Assembly: GCA_020636155.1 (NCBI GenBank)
Contig: JACJYM010000012.1
Coordinates: 19,088 to 83,087, forward strand
DNA: 64,000 nucleotides
Direction: 5' to 3'
Origin: Lewinellaceae bacterium
Lineage (GTDB): Bacteria; Bacteroidota; Bacteroidia; Chitinophagales; Saprospiraceae
Shown: positions 34,077 to 44,378 of the stretch, one piece after another
Position numbering within the stretch: the stretch's first letter is position 1
Layout of the letters: the number at the start of each line of letters is the position of its first letter
Program-made: the position numbers and the translations under genes
Notes under the pieces: model-generated
The model's input: the letters and a program-made list of their open reading frames with translations, nothing else
Databases searched by the model: none
What the model was told of the DNA's origin: nothing

Positions 34077-36359
34077 TTATAACTTTTCATACAATTCCCT
34101 GATTTCCGTAATAAATGAGGCATTCTCATCGGCATTCTTACCCAATTCGATACTCCTTTTTAAAACCTCTTTGGCTTTTGAATTCTCATTATTTTGTATC
34201 AAATATTGTGCATAGAATAAATTGTGATTCAGATTGTATGGCACATATTTTTCTATCAATTCAAAATATTCCTTTTGCTTTTCTCGATCATTTATATTCT
34301 GCATTAAAATACTTGCGATTGAACCTAAGCCGTAAAGTGGAATACCAGACTTATCTACGTATTGTTCAAAATATTTCAAGGATTCTTCATAGTTTCCAGA
34401 AAGATAATAATCATAACCCAGCACTATTCCTCTGCCTATCTCACCTTGCGTTTTAGTCTGTAAATCAATGAAATGATCCAAGTTTTTATGGAATGACTCA
34501 CCATTTTTATCTAGGGTAGTAATTAAAAATTCATTTACATCTGTAAATAATGCGGCATGAGCCGGTGCTAAATCTACGGACGAATTAATATAATCATTCC
34601 TTATTTTTTCATTGGCGATAAAATCAAAATATTGACAGAAGCCATATAATTTTTGAATATAATTAATCTTTGGATATATGGTTAAAAAATTGTTTTTGTA
34701 GTCCCTTTCGGTTTCGAATGCTTTATTAATTTGACCTGAAGCAATATAGGTAGAAACCAATTTTTCTTGTACACTGAGGCTATCATTTATGCTTTTTGCA
34801 TGGGAAAGCGCTGTCTTCAATGTATTAACGGCTTCGGTAGAATTGCCTTGTCCAAATTGTGAATCTGCCAATACAATTTCAAGTTCTGCGTTATTGGGAT
34901 TCAAAATAAGGACTTCTTCTATTCGATCCTGAGCCTTTTTATATTCTCCTAGAGAATTTAAAACTTTTGCACTGACTGGACTCTCTTGTGCAAGTAGAGG
35001 ATAATTTTTTTCAAAAATATTTAGTAAAGAATCAGCCTTACTGTAGTTTTGAATCTTGGCATATATTTCCGCAAGGTCAACATAGATTTTTCCTTTAACT
35101 CCATTTTTTATTGCATTTTCACCGACCGAGGTCGCTTGATTCATATCACCTGTAAGCATCGCAAGATTCATTAATTTCTTATAAGGCAACTCATCTTGTG
35201 GGTACAGTTTCATCCACATTTCACATAATTTTTTAGCTTTGGGAATATCATTTTCAACGAGATAGGACGTTAATTTAAGATCTAGCTGTATTCTTTCCGT
35301 GGTATTTTGCGACAGTTCTACCGCTTTATTGATTGACTTTTTATATTCTAGCCCTTTGGCGATTTCATATCCCGACAATATTTGAAAACACAAGGCACAT
35401 TGGGGATCTAGTTTAGTAGTTTCTAGAATGTCTTGATATACTTTTTCAACATTTTCATCTATTTTATTCCGTTCGGCGTCTGGGATTTCCGATAATATTT
35501 TAATGACCGCAGGATTACGGGAAATGAGATTACTGGCAGGTAAGTCAACAAAGGTGGACATCTCTGTATCTTGACCATACAGGTTTTGCCTGATGGCACT
35601 GCTTAGATTATCAGTCAACTCGTATATATCTTTGCCCTTCATTTCCAATTCGGTCACAGCTTTACCTGACTTTACATCAATTATCTGAATTTTGGATAGG
35701 ATGTTTTCCTTATCTACCGTGAAATGACTATCCAAAATAAAATCCAAAAAATTATTTTTAGCAATCTTCAACTTCACAGATAATGGCAACTCATCTTCTT
35801 TGGTATAACTATAATTATCAATATCATGCAGTAAACTGGTCCCGAACAAGGAGATTCTCATATCTTGTTCCAAGTCATAATTCAATAATAGTCCCACGGC
35901 TTCGTCCACCCAATTTTCTGATTGGTCGGCTTTATTCTTATCATTATAAAACAAACCCAATCGCTTTATTTCACTCACATCATGAATACTTCTAGAAATA
36001 GTGTCACCAAATTCATTTTCTACTTTTATCTCTTTAAGACTGCTAGTATTGGCTTTAGCATTTTGGATGAAAAAAGGAAGTAATAATGCAATGAAAAAAT
36101 TGGATAAATAAAATCTCTTTTGCCCAGTGGTCCATTTTATGTCTCTATCATTTCCATGGTTGTAAATGAGTGATATGACTGTAGGTGTTAAGAGTAGAAT
36201 AAATAATCCGGTACGTTCTACCCATACATCATCAATGCCATATCGCTTGGTAATCCAATCGACTAATTGAATCACCACCCACGAAGCACCTAAAAATGTG
36301 GCCAAATATTGAAAAAACTTGCGTTCCCACAATTTAGAAAATAGATTTTGAGATTCCAC
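34077..36359 (-). CDS. membrane-associated TPR protein with TolB-like middle domain
   Basis: A 760-residue protein. The open frame extends to 36425, but that start lies inside the rnr gene; GTG 36359 gives a typical start (VESQNLFSKLWERKFFQYLA). Three hydrophobic helices lie in the first ~120 residues (about 17-35, 47-67 and 84-103). About 135-270 resembles the TolB/FlgO-like domain often found with adenylate cyclase or winged-helix regulators. The rest is a TPR superhelix of roughly 12 repeats. No DNA-binding or cyclase domain is present. Function is unknown; a signalling scaffold is one possibility. Confidence 0.65.
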   Translation of the reverse strand: MESQNLFSKLWERKFFQYLATFLGASWVVIQLVDWITKRYGIDDVWVERTGLFILLLTPTVISLIYNHGNDRDIKWTTGQKRFYLSNFFIALLLPFFIQNAKANTSSLKEIKVENEFGDTISRSIHDVSEIKRLGLFYNDKNKADQSENWVDEAVGLLLNYDLEQDMRISLFGTSLLHDIDNYSYTKEDELPLSVKLKIAKNNFLDFILDSHFTVDKENILSKIQIIDVKSGKAVTELEMKGKDIYELTDNLSSAIRQNLYGQDTEMSTFVDLPASNLISRNPAVIKILSEIPDAERNKIDENVEKVYQDILETTKLDPQCALCFQILSGYEIAKGLEYKKSINKAVELSQNTTERIQLDLKLTSYLVENDIPKAKKLCEMWMKLYPQDELPYKKLMNLAMLTGDMNQATSVGENAIKNGVKGKIYVDLAEIYAKIQNYSKADSLLNIFEKNYPLLAQESPVSAKVLNSLGEYKKAQDRIEEVLILNPNNAELEIVLADSQFGQGNSTEAVNTLKTALSHAKSINDSLSVQEKLVSTYIASGQINKAFETERDYKNNFLTIYPKINYIQKLYGFCQYFDFIANEKIRNDYINSSVDLAPAHAALFTDVNEFLITTLDKNGESFHKNLDHFIDLQTKTQGEIGRGIVLGYDYYLSGNYEESLKYFEQYVDKSGIPLYGLGSIASILMQNINDREKQKEYFELIEKYVPYNLNHNLFYAQYLIQNNENSKAKEVLKRSIELGKNADENASFITEIRELYEKL

Positions 36360-36402
36360 CGATTCTAATTTTGAGCAAAAATAACAACAAATTACAAAAT
36401 AT

Positions 36403-38586
36403 CTAGTCCCAAGACACGACTTCAAATTCTATTAATCTTGCACTAAGATTGACCTCGAGGACTTTCACCTTTAGTTTTTTACCCATTGTAATTTCATGAC
36501 CTGAAGGATAAGCAATGGCTTTCATTCGGCTGTCGGCAACTTTGTAACTTTCACCCAAACTATCAAAGGGTATCATTCCTTCCGCTCTACTTTCAGTGAG
36601 TGCAACGAAAAATCCTCGATCGATGATTCCGCTCACATAAGCATCGAACACTTCACCTACTTTGTCTTGGAGGAATTCTGCTTGCTTGTATTTTATGGAC
36701 TCTCTTTCCGCATCTGCTGCTTTTTTCTCCTGAGATGATATATGCTTGCATTTCAGTTCAAGCGGCATTTTTTCTCTTCTGTGAATTTCCTTTCCTAGAT
36801 TTTCATACAATATACGATGAGCCAGCACATCGGCATACCTTCTTATTGGCGAAGTGAAATGAGAGTAATACTCAAATGCCAATCCGTAATGCCCAATGTT
36901 ATCAGTGCTGTATTCGGCTTTAGCCATGGTTCTGATGGCCAGTGGTTCGAGGAGTTTTAAAAGGGGATTTTTTTCAGCTTCATCTGCCAATCTGTTAAAA
37001 GATTCGGCAATTTCCTTTGGATTGTTAAGTTTCATTTGAAATCCCAATGCTTTCGCAAATAGGGCAAAGTCTGCCAGCCGATCCATATCAGGAGTGTCAT
37101 GGATACGATAGACGAAAGGGATTTCAGGAACTGCTTTTTTAGACATATAAAATGCGACTTCACGATTGGCCAATAGCATGAAATCTTCTATCAACATATT
37201 TGCCTCTTTTCGTTCTTTAGCATATACTCCGATGGGTTTATTGTTTTCATCGAGTTGAAACCTGATTTCATCTGATTCAAAGTTTATAGAGCCGTTTTTA
37301 AACCTATCTTTTCGTAATTTTAATGCGATATCATTGAGTTTGAGGAGTGCTTCCTTACAGTCTCCTTCATTGCCTTCTAAAATTTCCTGTGCCTCCTCAT
37401 AAGTAAATCGCCTATCCGAGTGGATTATGGTCTTACCAAACCAACGTGAAGTAATCTTGTATTGAGTATTAAAAGTAAATACTGCCGAAAATGTGAGTTT
37501 ATCTTCATGTGGATTCAAAGAACATAAATCATTGCTCAACTTCTCCGGTAACATGGGCAGCACTCTGTCAACCAAATAGACGGAAGTACTTCTTCTGTAA
37601 GCTTCTTTGTCTAGAGCTGAATTTTCTATTAGATAATTTGTCACATCAGCTATATGGACACCTACTTCTGTATCGCCATTTTCGAGTATTCGATAGGATA
37701 GGGCATCATCGAAATCCTTTGCTGTCAATGGGTCAATGGTGAAGGTTAATATCTCCCTGAAATCTCTTCTTTTTTCAATTTCTTGTTCCGTAATTGTACC
37801 ATCAATTTTTTCGGATTCTTCTATGACTTCGGGTGGGAATTCCAATTCAAATCCTTGACTCAGAAGAATGGACTGCATGGCCATATCATTGGAGTCGGTT
37901 TCTGGTAAGACTTGCATGACTTCACCCCAAAACGTGCTATTTTGCCCATTGTTGTGATATTCGGTGATTTTTACAGTCACTCGCTTTCCACCATATTCGG
38001 GTTTCAATTTATCTTTATGTATCAAGACTTCGGGAAATAATCTGTCCAACTCCGGAATGACAATGCCATAATTTTTATGAACGTGCAATCTTCCCAAGAC
38101 GTGTGTGATGGATCTTTTAACGATTTCAATAACTCTACCCTCGAGCTTTTTCCTTCTCCTATCTACGGCTACTTCGACCTTTACAGTATCTTTATCCATT
38201 GCTCCCATTGTGTATTTGGCCGGGACATACACATCCGTATGCAATTCGTCTACCATGATATAGGCGGCACCACTCCGGGTCATATCCACTCTGCCGACAT
38301 ACTGTTTTTTAGGCAATTTGCTTTTTCGCCTGTTTTCAGATTCTCCTAGGCTTTCCCATTTGTAAATATCATCTCTGAGGTTGACGACTTTCCCTTTTTT
38401 AATGAGGGCATCAAGTGCTTTGACGATGTCTGTTTCAGGATTGGTGACTTTGAGTTTTTTAAGTAATTGCTTAGGGGTATATTTTTTGGTTTTATTGACC
38501 GCTAGTTGTTTTTTTATTAATGCTTGTAGGTTTTCTTGGTTGATGGTTTGACCTTTAAAATTTTTCTTTCTTCTTCCTTTTGTCAT
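36403..38586 (-). CDS. rnr: ribonuclease R
   Basis: A 727-residue 3'-5' exoribonuclease that degrades structured RNA. The N-terminal winged-helix-like segment (about 10-70) is followed by cold-shock domains (about 90-230). The RNB catalytic domain contains FTIDPLTAKDFDDALS, with the metal-binding aspartates, and HYGLAFEYYSHFTSPIRRYAD. A C-terminal S1 domain (about 645-727, VGEVFDAYVSGIIDRGFFV) completes the family order. Its start overlaps the upstream gene by four bases (ATGA). Confidence 0.95.
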   Translation of the reverse strand: MTKGRRKKNFKGQTINQENLQALIKKQLAVNKTKKYTPKQLLKKLKVTNPETDIVKALDALIKKGKVVNLRDDIYKWESLGESENRRKSKLPKKQYVGRVDMTRSGAAYIMVDELHTDVYVPAKYTMGAMDKDTVKVEVAVDRRRKKLEGRVIEIVKRSITHVLGRLHVHKNYGIVIPELDRLFPEVLIHKDKLKPEYGGKRVTVKITEYHNNGQNSTFWGEVMQVLPETDSNDMAMQSILLSQGFELEFPPEVIEESEKIDGTITEQEIEKRRDFREILTFTIDPLTAKDFDDALSYRILENGDTEVGVHIADVTNYLIENSALDKEAYRRSTSVYLVDRVLPMLPEKLSNDLCSLNPHEDKLTFSAVFTFNTQYKITSRWFGKTIIHSDRRFTYEEAQEILEGNEGDCKEALLKLNDIALKLRKDRFKNGSINFESDEIRFQLDENNKPIGVYAKERKEANMLIEDFMLLANREVAFYMSKKAVPEIPFVYRIHDTPDMDRLADFALFAKALGFQMKLNNPKEIAESFNRLADEAEKNPLLKLLEPLAIRTMAKAEYSTDNIGHYGLAFEYYSHFTSPIRRYADVLAHRILYENLGKEIHRREKMPLELKCKHISSQEKKAADAERESIKYKQAEFLQDKVGEVFDAYVSGIIDRGFFVALTESRAEGMIPFDSLGESYKVADSRMKAIAYPSGHEITMGKKLKVKVLEVNLSARLIEFEVVSWD

Positions 38587-39089
38587 TCTACCTCGTATTT
38601 GTTATTATAAAATTCAATATTTCCTGATGGCATAATTTCCATCGAAAAAGATTGGTTTTGTGATGGATCAAATTGAAATTCACTCACAGCATGGCCTGCC
38701 ATGATATAGATAATTAAGTCTTCGTCTATTCGTGCCACGGACTGTCGTAGCACCTGATCCTCTGCCATAAAGGCTGCTATGGTTTTTTTGTCGATTAAAT
38801 GGGCATCTGTACCTATCGTGGCAAGTATAAATTCATGCTTGAGTAACGAAATTTTATAATAGACAATGGCAGCATATTCATCAGATTCCGCAATTTTAGC
38901 ACAAGGAATTATTTCTGTAAATTCATCCAACTCGCCTTCCCATTTGGTGACGAAAAATTCAATGAGTGATTGGGGTAGTGCTTCGTTTTCAGCACTAAAT
39001 ATCTGTGCTGTCTCTTCCGTAAAATTTGCGGGTAATTCTATCTCCGGAAAAAACTTTAGAAAGTGGTTTAACTCTTTGGTTTTTTTCAT
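38583..39089 (-). CDS. hypothetical protein upstream of rnr
   Basis: A 168-residue soluble protein without signal peptide or recognised motif. It begins MKKTKELNHFLKFFPEIELP and is rich in acidic residues and short beta-like segments. The last four bases overlap the rnr start, so the two are translationally coupled. I do not recognise the family; a Bacteroidota-specific partner of RNase R is only a guess from coupling. Confidence 0.65.
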   Translation of the reverse strand: MKKTKELNHFLKFFPEIELPANFTEETAQIFSAENEALPQSLIEFFVTKWEGELDEFTEIIPCAKIAESDEYAAIVYYKISLLKHEFILATIGTDAHLIDKKTIAAFMAEDQVLRQSVARIDEDLIIYIMAGHAVSEFQFDPSQNQSFSMEIMPSGNIEFYNNKYEVE

Positions 39090-39211
39090 GTATAATATTG
39101 ATTTGATACGTTGTTGATGCCGTTTTTCTTCATCTTAAATGGAAACATCTGACAACAACTTAATGTTTTGTGGTGTCAAGGTAGTAATTTTTCAAAAATT
39201 TACTCGAAACA

Positions 39212-40378
39212 TTATTTTTTGACCAACCAAATTTCGGGATCAACCTTGGTTTTATCTCTCCACAGTTCAAAATGAAGTATGGCATGACCATCTTCGGTGT
39301 CAGTAAGACCAATGAAATCGCCTTTTTTTACATTTTGCTTTTTTTGGACATTGGCCGATTTCATTTTGGAATATACAGAATACAAATCACCATGTTTAAT
39401 GATACACATGGTATTATATCCGGGAAGTTGTGTGACACCGATGACTTCTCCATCCATCACGGCCATGACTTTCTGCTCGTTAGCTGAGCTTATGTCTATC
39501 CCGTTGTTCGTAATTTTTATATTTTTTATTGTGGGGTGTGGTTGCTCGCCAAATTTTGAACTTATAAATCCCTTTTCCACAGGCCAAGGAATTTTTCCTT
39601 TTGCTGTTCCAGAAACGTTGGTATTAAAGCTCGATTCCGTGTTTTTAGGCTTTGAAAGTTCTGCAATGATTATGGCCTCGATTTCGTTATTGAGTCGCTC
39701 ACGTTCCTTTTTGTTTTTAGCTAATACTTGTGTGAGCCGACTTTCTTCTTTTTGAAGGTTTTTTACAATTTTATCCTTTGTTTTTAGCTCTTCACCGAGT
39801 TTGCCCGATTGAGACATCGCATCTGAAATCAATAGCTCGTACCCTTCTTTTTCTTGGTTAATTTTAATTTTAGATGAGTCTATTTCTATCGAAAGCTGCT
39901 CCAATTCTAAGAGCTTATTATTGGTAAAATCTTCGAATTGAGCTAAGTATCGCCATCTCAAAAATAAATCATTAATACTTTCACTTGACAATAAATAACT
40001 GATTTTGGAATTGCTCAATTTTGTCAAATAATTGGTGTGCAAGAGTTTTTGATATTGTTTGGTAATGTTTTCTGATAGCAGCAATAGTGAATCGTTTTTG
40101 CTACTGAGTTGGGCCAAGTTTTTTTCTGCGACCGATTTTTGAGAATTGATATTTTTTATCAATTCCTTTCTGTTTTCTATTTGTTTTTCGATGGCTTTGA
40201 GTTCGATAGTGTTAGATTTCTTTTTGTCTTTAGTTTTCTTTAAAATTTGGTTTGTTTCTTCGATTTTTTTGATGATATCATTCCTTTGCTTTTCGAGCGA
40301 ACTCCTAGACTGAGCGGCGATTAAGCTACATTGCAACAGTATTAGAAATATGAGAAAAATCTTTTTATATCCTATCAT
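39212..40378 (-). CDS. EnvC-like murein hydrolase activator (degenerate LytM)
   Basis: 388 residues from the internal ATG 40378 (MIGYKKIFLIFLILLQCSLI), which gives a proper signal peptide; the open frame begins 18 codons earlier. After the signal peptide comes a long coiled coil (about 25-240), then a LytM domain. The first zinc motif HxxxD has become NNGID, and the usual His before the last motif is replaced in VYSKM, so it probably binds no zinc and acts as an amidase activator like EnvC. The start overlaps the end of the DUF4292 gene by 14 bases. TPR, DUF4292 and EnvC-like genes together form a common Bacteroidota set. Confidence 0.8.
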   Translation of the reverse strand: MIGYKKIFLIFLILLQCSLIAAQSRSSLEKQRNDIIKKIEETNQILKKTKDKKKSNTIELKAIEKQIENRKELIKNINSQKSVAEKNLAQLSSKNDSLLLLSENITKQYQKLLHTNYLTKLSNSKISYLLSSESINDLFLRWRYLAQFEDFTNNKLLELEQLSIEIDSSKIKINQEKEGYELLISDAMSQSGKLGEELKTKDKIVKNLQKEESRLTQVLAKNKKERERLNNEIEAIIIAELSKPKNTESSFNTNVSGTAKGKIPWPVEKGFISSKFGEQPHPTIKNIKITNNGIDISSANEQKVMAVMDGEVIGVTQLPGYNTMCIIKHGDLYSVYSKMKSANVQKKQNVKKGDFIGLTDTEDGHAILHFELWRDKTKVDPEIWLVKK

Positions 40379-41117
40379 AATGTTCAGGAATCGTAAATTT
40401 TGTGAGTTTTTCTTTGTTGATTTCCAATTCATCGAATTTCAATAACATCTCCGTTTCGTTTCCGTTAGACTCTATAGCCAAAATCTTAACGAGATGAGCC
40501 ATTGGACGGTCATTCGTCATCTTGTAGTCTTGATATTCGATTTTGATATTATCACCATAATCATTAGACAAACTTTGATTTTTTAAAGTGAAATTATTGG
40601 CGTCAATTTCTAATTTTCGCCTTATATGATTTTGATGAGAATTAATGTGGTAGCTGCAGTTCGAAAATATAAAACTATCTATAGATTGATTGGTGAATTC
40701 GATATTTCCAAACAACAAATTCTGAAAATCATGGTAAGCCAAATCAAGACCTGAATATTGGTGAATTTTATCATAAGGTTCTGTATGGTACGTGTTATTT
40801 ATCCTATCTAAAATGTGTATGCTATCCGCAAATATCTGAAGCCTTACCGCTTCGACTTGATGTTTTTTTATAACCATCCAAATGAGGCTGTCCGATTTCA
40901 TTCTAAAATATAGGACTCCATTAAAATTTTCAATTGGGCTGTTATATTTCAAATCGGCCTTACTTACAAACCAAGTGAATGGTTTATTTAGTGATTCTAT
41001 TTTCCTAAGTGCTTCTTCTTGCGATAGTTCATGGCAGTCGGCACTCATTGGAATTGTTTTTTTTCCACATGATGCTAGTGCTGTACTAATTAACAATATG
41101 GTCAGTATTCGATTCAT
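40365..41117 (-). CDS. DUF4292 lipoprotein
   Basis: A 250-residue protein with lipoprotein signal and lipobox ending at a cysteine (ISTALASCGKK). The body is beta-rich with blocks such as FTWFVSKADLKYNS and NGVLYFRMKSDSLIWM, the DUF4292 pattern. The fold resembles LolA/LolB-type lipoprotein carriers in Bacteroidota, but the function is not established. It lies between the TPR gene (13-base gap) and the EnvC-like gene (overlap). Confidence 0.8.
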   Translation of the reverse strand: MNRILTILLISTALASCGKKTIPMSADCHELSQEEALRKIESLNKPFTWFVSKADLKYNSPIENFNGVLYFRMKSDSLIWMVIKKHQVEAVRLQIFADSIHILDRINNTYHTEPYDKIHQYSGLDLAYHDFQNLLFGNIEFTNQSIDSFIFSNCSYHINSHQNHIRRKLEIDANNFTLKNQSLSNDYGDNIKIEYQDYKMTNDRPMAHLVKILAIESNGNETEMLLKFDELEINKEKLTKFTIPEHYDRI

Positions 41118-41130
41118 CTATGGGAGAAAT

Positions 41131-42636
41131 TTACTGGATGGCCAAAGCTGCTTTGGTTTCTTCGGTGTAATCACCCAATTTATTTGACATTCGATAGGCA
41201 TTAAGTGCCTCTTCAGGTTTGTTCTTAGCCGTGTAAATTCTTCCCATTATACGCCATGCCCAAGGATTGTGAGCATCTAAATCTATGGCAGTTTTTATGG
41301 TTTCTAGAGACTTGTCTAAGTCGCCTTTTTTAAGATAAAATTCGGATTCCACGGCTTTTACATCGCTAACGGCAATGGGATTTCCACCACTTATAAGCAT
41401 GGCATCATTTAAGTAGGATTCTCCTGATTTAAAGTCATCAGATAAGATTTTACAATATGCTAAATACGTATATCCGGCACTGTGATTGGGGAAGTAGTCG
41501 ATACCCTCAGAAGCCCATTTTTCTAGCGTTTTAGTGTCATTTAAAGCTTCGAGAGTTCGGTAATATTGCAACCATACCTCGAATATGTTTTTGGTACTAG
41601 CCAAAGTTTTTTCATATTGAGTTTTTGCTTGATCATATTGCCCAGCGATATATAACACATCACCGTAGTAGGCGTGAGCTTTGGCATCATTTGGATGTGT
41701 CGATGCCAGTTTGTTGGATAGGAGAAGGAGACTTTTTCTCAACTCTTCGTCACTTGGATTGTCTTGAAGTTTTAAAGTATAGGGAATCAATTCTTTTATT
41801 TTTGCATCGAGTCCGATATCTGATTTTTCGATAACCGGAGTCAGTGACCTCAAATACAAATTTTCTTCTTTGGGGTCGTTTTCGTTGCTAAGTAGTGCGA
41901 GGTTCGCATCCGCATCATTGGGATCTATTATAAGTATCTTTTTAAAGGTGTCATCAGCTTGAGATTGATTGCCTGAAGACGCAAAATTAAGGGCGAGAAG
42001 CTTTAAAAATCGCTTATTGTCAGGATACATTTGTGTCAATCGTACCAAAACCTCCCGAGCAAGAACAGGCTGGTTATTATCTTCGAAATGCTGTAATTTT
42101 CGATTAAGTGTATAAATGTTAGTTCCAAAGGTTTTTTCCATGGCATCAAAAGCCAAAAGTGCTTCGGTCTCGTTTTTGTCATTTTCGGCGGCTGTTAACC
42201 ACATTTCGTAGTAATCTTGATTTTGTGGCTTAAGAGTACTTAGTTTTTTAAAAACATTTACAGCATCATCAAAATGACCTTGATTTACAAGCATATTGCC
42301 ATAATAGAGATTAATCCACTCACTGGTAGGATCGACTTTCAAGGCATTGAGAATATATTTTTCCATTTTTAATTGGTCACCAAGAATGGTATAAGCCTTT
42401 GCTAGTTCGAAAGATAGACCGGCATCATCGCGATGGGTATCATACAGATTTTCAAGTATTTCGACAGCCTTGTCTGCTCTTCCAATTAGCAATTCTCTTT
42501 TTGCATCAAGGAATTTGCCTTCAAAAATGATGGAATCTCCAGTCGCTGAGGTGAGGGATTGTCCCAAGGATTGGGAAATAAAAAAATGGCTAAAAAAGCA
42601 TAATGCCAAATTGAATAAAAGAATTACTAATCTCAT
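41131..42636 (-). CDS. periplasmic TPR protein
   Basis: 501 residues from ATG 42636 (MRLVILLFNLALCFFSHFFI), which begins a signal peptide ending around SLGQ. About a dozen TPR-like helix pairs follow, for example LSFELAKAYTILGDQLKMEKY and AHAYYGDVLYIAGQYDQAKTQ (shortened). It is the first gene of the TPR-DUF4292-EnvC set. A role in envelope biogenesis is inferred from context. Confidence 0.75.
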   Translation of the reverse strand: MRLVILLFNLALCFFSHFFISQSLGQSLTSATGDSIIFEGKFLDAKRELLIGRADKAVEILENLYDTHRDDAGLSFELAKAYTILGDQLKMEKYILNALKVDPTSEWINLYYGNMLVNQGHFDDAVNVFKKLSTLKPQNQDYYEMWLTAAENDKNETEALLAFDAMEKTFGTNIYTLNRKLQHFEDNNQPVLAREVLVRLTQMYPDNKRFLKLLALNFASSGNQSQADDTFKKILIIDPNDADANLALLSNENDPKEENLYLRSLTPVIEKSDIGLDAKIKELIPYTLKLQDNPSDEELRKSLLLLSNKLASTHPNDAKAHAYYGDVLYIAGQYDQAKTQYEKTLASTKNIFEVWLQYYRTLEALNDTKTLEKWASEGIDYFPNHSAGYTYLAYCKILSDDFKSGESYLNDAMLISGGNPIAVSDVKAVESEFYLKKGDLDKSLETIKTAIDLDAHNPWAWRIMGRIYTAKNKPEEALNAYRMSNKLGDYTEETKAALAIQ

Positions 42637-43060
42637 ATTATGCATTCAATATATTTTTTAAAATTTGAATTTTATTTTTATCGTTCAAAAAGCACCAATT
42701 ATGAACCCTTTCCTATAAACGAAAATTTGATATTTCTGTTTCAATCAAAACCGTAAGTCAAACGCAAAAATAGCATTTTGAATTACATTTATATAACACC
42801 GTCTAAGCAGAGATTCTTGATTTAAACATATTTTTATATTTCAATTATGTATAATATTTGTCAATTTTATGCAATGACAGGTATGTATTAATCTATTATT
42901 AGAACAGGGCATAAAAAATATTAGAATTAAATGTCATTTGAGCACTGAATATCTACAATTGTAGTAAATTAGCGGGTCGATTTAACAATTGTTATTGAGA
43001 TTCGTTTAATAGTTGAATATTCAATTTTCACACATATAAATTTTAGTTTTAGTATATCAA
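42637..43060. other. intergenic region between divergent TPR gene and citrate synthase gene
   Basis: 424 AT-rich bases. A weak promoter candidate for gltA is TTG 43013-43015, 21 bases, then TAAATTTT 43037-43044. Nothing else is recognisable. Confidence 0.4.
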
Positions 43061-44368
43061 ATGGACCAGTTAAAAGAAAAGTTTTTTAAAAAATCTCAAG
43101 AATTACGATTAGAAATCAAAGGTATGCTTGCCGAACACGGAAATGAAAAATTAGATGAAGTTTCCATCTCGCAAGCTTACGGAGGAATGAGAGGAATCAA
43201 ATGTATGATTTGGGAGACATCATCTCTAGATCCTGTCGAAGGAATCAGATTTAGAGGGTATTCTATTCCACAATTGAGAGAATTATTGCCAAAAGTACCA
43301 GGAGGTAAAGAACCACTTCCTGAGGGGTTGTTTTGGCTCATGCTGGTCGATGAAATCCCTACTAAAGCAGAAGTTGACTGGTTGAGTGACGAATGGAGAA
43401 AAAGAGCCACAATAGACCCGAGTGTTTATAAATTATTGGATACTCTACCCGTGGATACACACCCTATGACACAATTTACTATAGGGATCATGGCCTTACA
43501 GCCGGATAGTATTTTCGCCAAGCGATATGATGAGGGAATGAACAAGCGAGATTATTGGGATGCCTCGTACGAAGATACCATGAATCTTATCGCTAAGCTT
43601 CCTAGATTGGCAGCTTACATTTATCGAAGAACTTATTATAATAGCCAACACATCGCTCCAGACGAATCTTTGGATTGGGCAGCCAATTTTGCTCACATGC
43701 TAGGTTACGAAAACAAAGATTTCAAATCACTTATGAGATTGTATCTGACTATACATGCAGATCATGAAGGTGGTAATGCTTCGGCACATACGGTTCATTT
43801 GGTTGGAAGTACCTTGAGTGACGCTTATTTGTCATTGGCCGCAGGTATCAATGCTTTGGCCGGACCATTGCACGGTTTAGCAAATCAAGAAGTCATCAAA
43901 TGGATATTCAATATGGTGGATCATTTTGGGTCGACAAAACTGAGTAAAGATCAAATAGCGATGTATGTTCAGGAGACTTTGGACTCAGGTCAAGTTATTC
44001 CGGGTTATGGTCATGCCGTACTACGTCAGCCTGATCCGCGATACATGGCACAGAGAGAATTTGCAAAAGAATACATTAAAAATGACGACATCGTCAATAT
44101 CGTGTGGACACTATTCGACGTGGTACCTGACATATTGGCTGCAACGGGCAAGGTGAAAAACCCATGGCCTAATGTAGATGCACATTCAGGTTCGATATTA
44201 GTGCATTACGGATTTAAAGAATACAATTATTATACAGTATTATTTGGTGTTTCAAGGGCCTTGGGAGTTTTAGCGTCCAATTGTTGGTCTCGAGCTTTGG
44301 GATTCCCTATAGAAAGACCAAAATCATTGACAACAGTAGCGATTAAAGAATTTATAAGTAAAAACTAA
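43061..44368 (+). CDS. gltA: citrate synthase, eukaryotic (mitochondrial-like) type
   Basis: 435 residues; catalyses citrate formation from acetyl-CoA and oxaloacetate, entry to the TCA cycle. The three catalytic regions are clear: AGPLHGLANQ (His), GYGHAVLR (His), and NVDAHSG (Asp). Stretches such as YLTIHADHEGGNASAHTVHL, ALAGPLHGLANQEVI, NPWPNVDAHSG and NYYTVLFGVSRALGVL are close to the mitochondrial enzyme and unlike the short bacterial type I/II sequences. It is followed by gcvH with a ten-base gap. Confidence 0.95.
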   Translation: MDQLKEKFFKKSQELRLEIKGMLAEHGNEKLDEVSISQAYGGMRGIKCMIWETSSLDPVEGIRFRGYSIPQLRELLPKVPGGKEPLPEGLFWLMLVDEIPTKAEVDWLSDEWRKRATIDPSVYKLLDTLPVDTHPMTQFTIGIMALQPDSIFAKRYDEGMNKRDYWDASYEDTMNLIAKLPRLAAYIYRRTYYNSQHIAPDESLDWAANFAHMLGYENKDFKSLMRLYLTIHADHEGGNASAHTVHLVGSTLSDAYLSLAAGINALAGPLHGLANQEVIKWIFNMVDHFGSTKLSKDQIAMYVQETLDSGQVIPGYGHAVLRQPDPRYMAQREFAKEYIKNDDIVNIVWTLFDVVPDILAATGKVKNPWPNVDAHSGSILVHYGFKEYNYYTVLFGVSRALGVLASNCWSRALGFPIERPKSLTTVAIKEFISKN

Positions 44369-44378
44369 TTATTGAAAT

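Noticed and set aside
39212..40378. active M23 endopeptidase
   Set aside because: The HxxxD motif is NxxxD and the second His is lost, so an EnvC-type activator is more likely than an enzyme.
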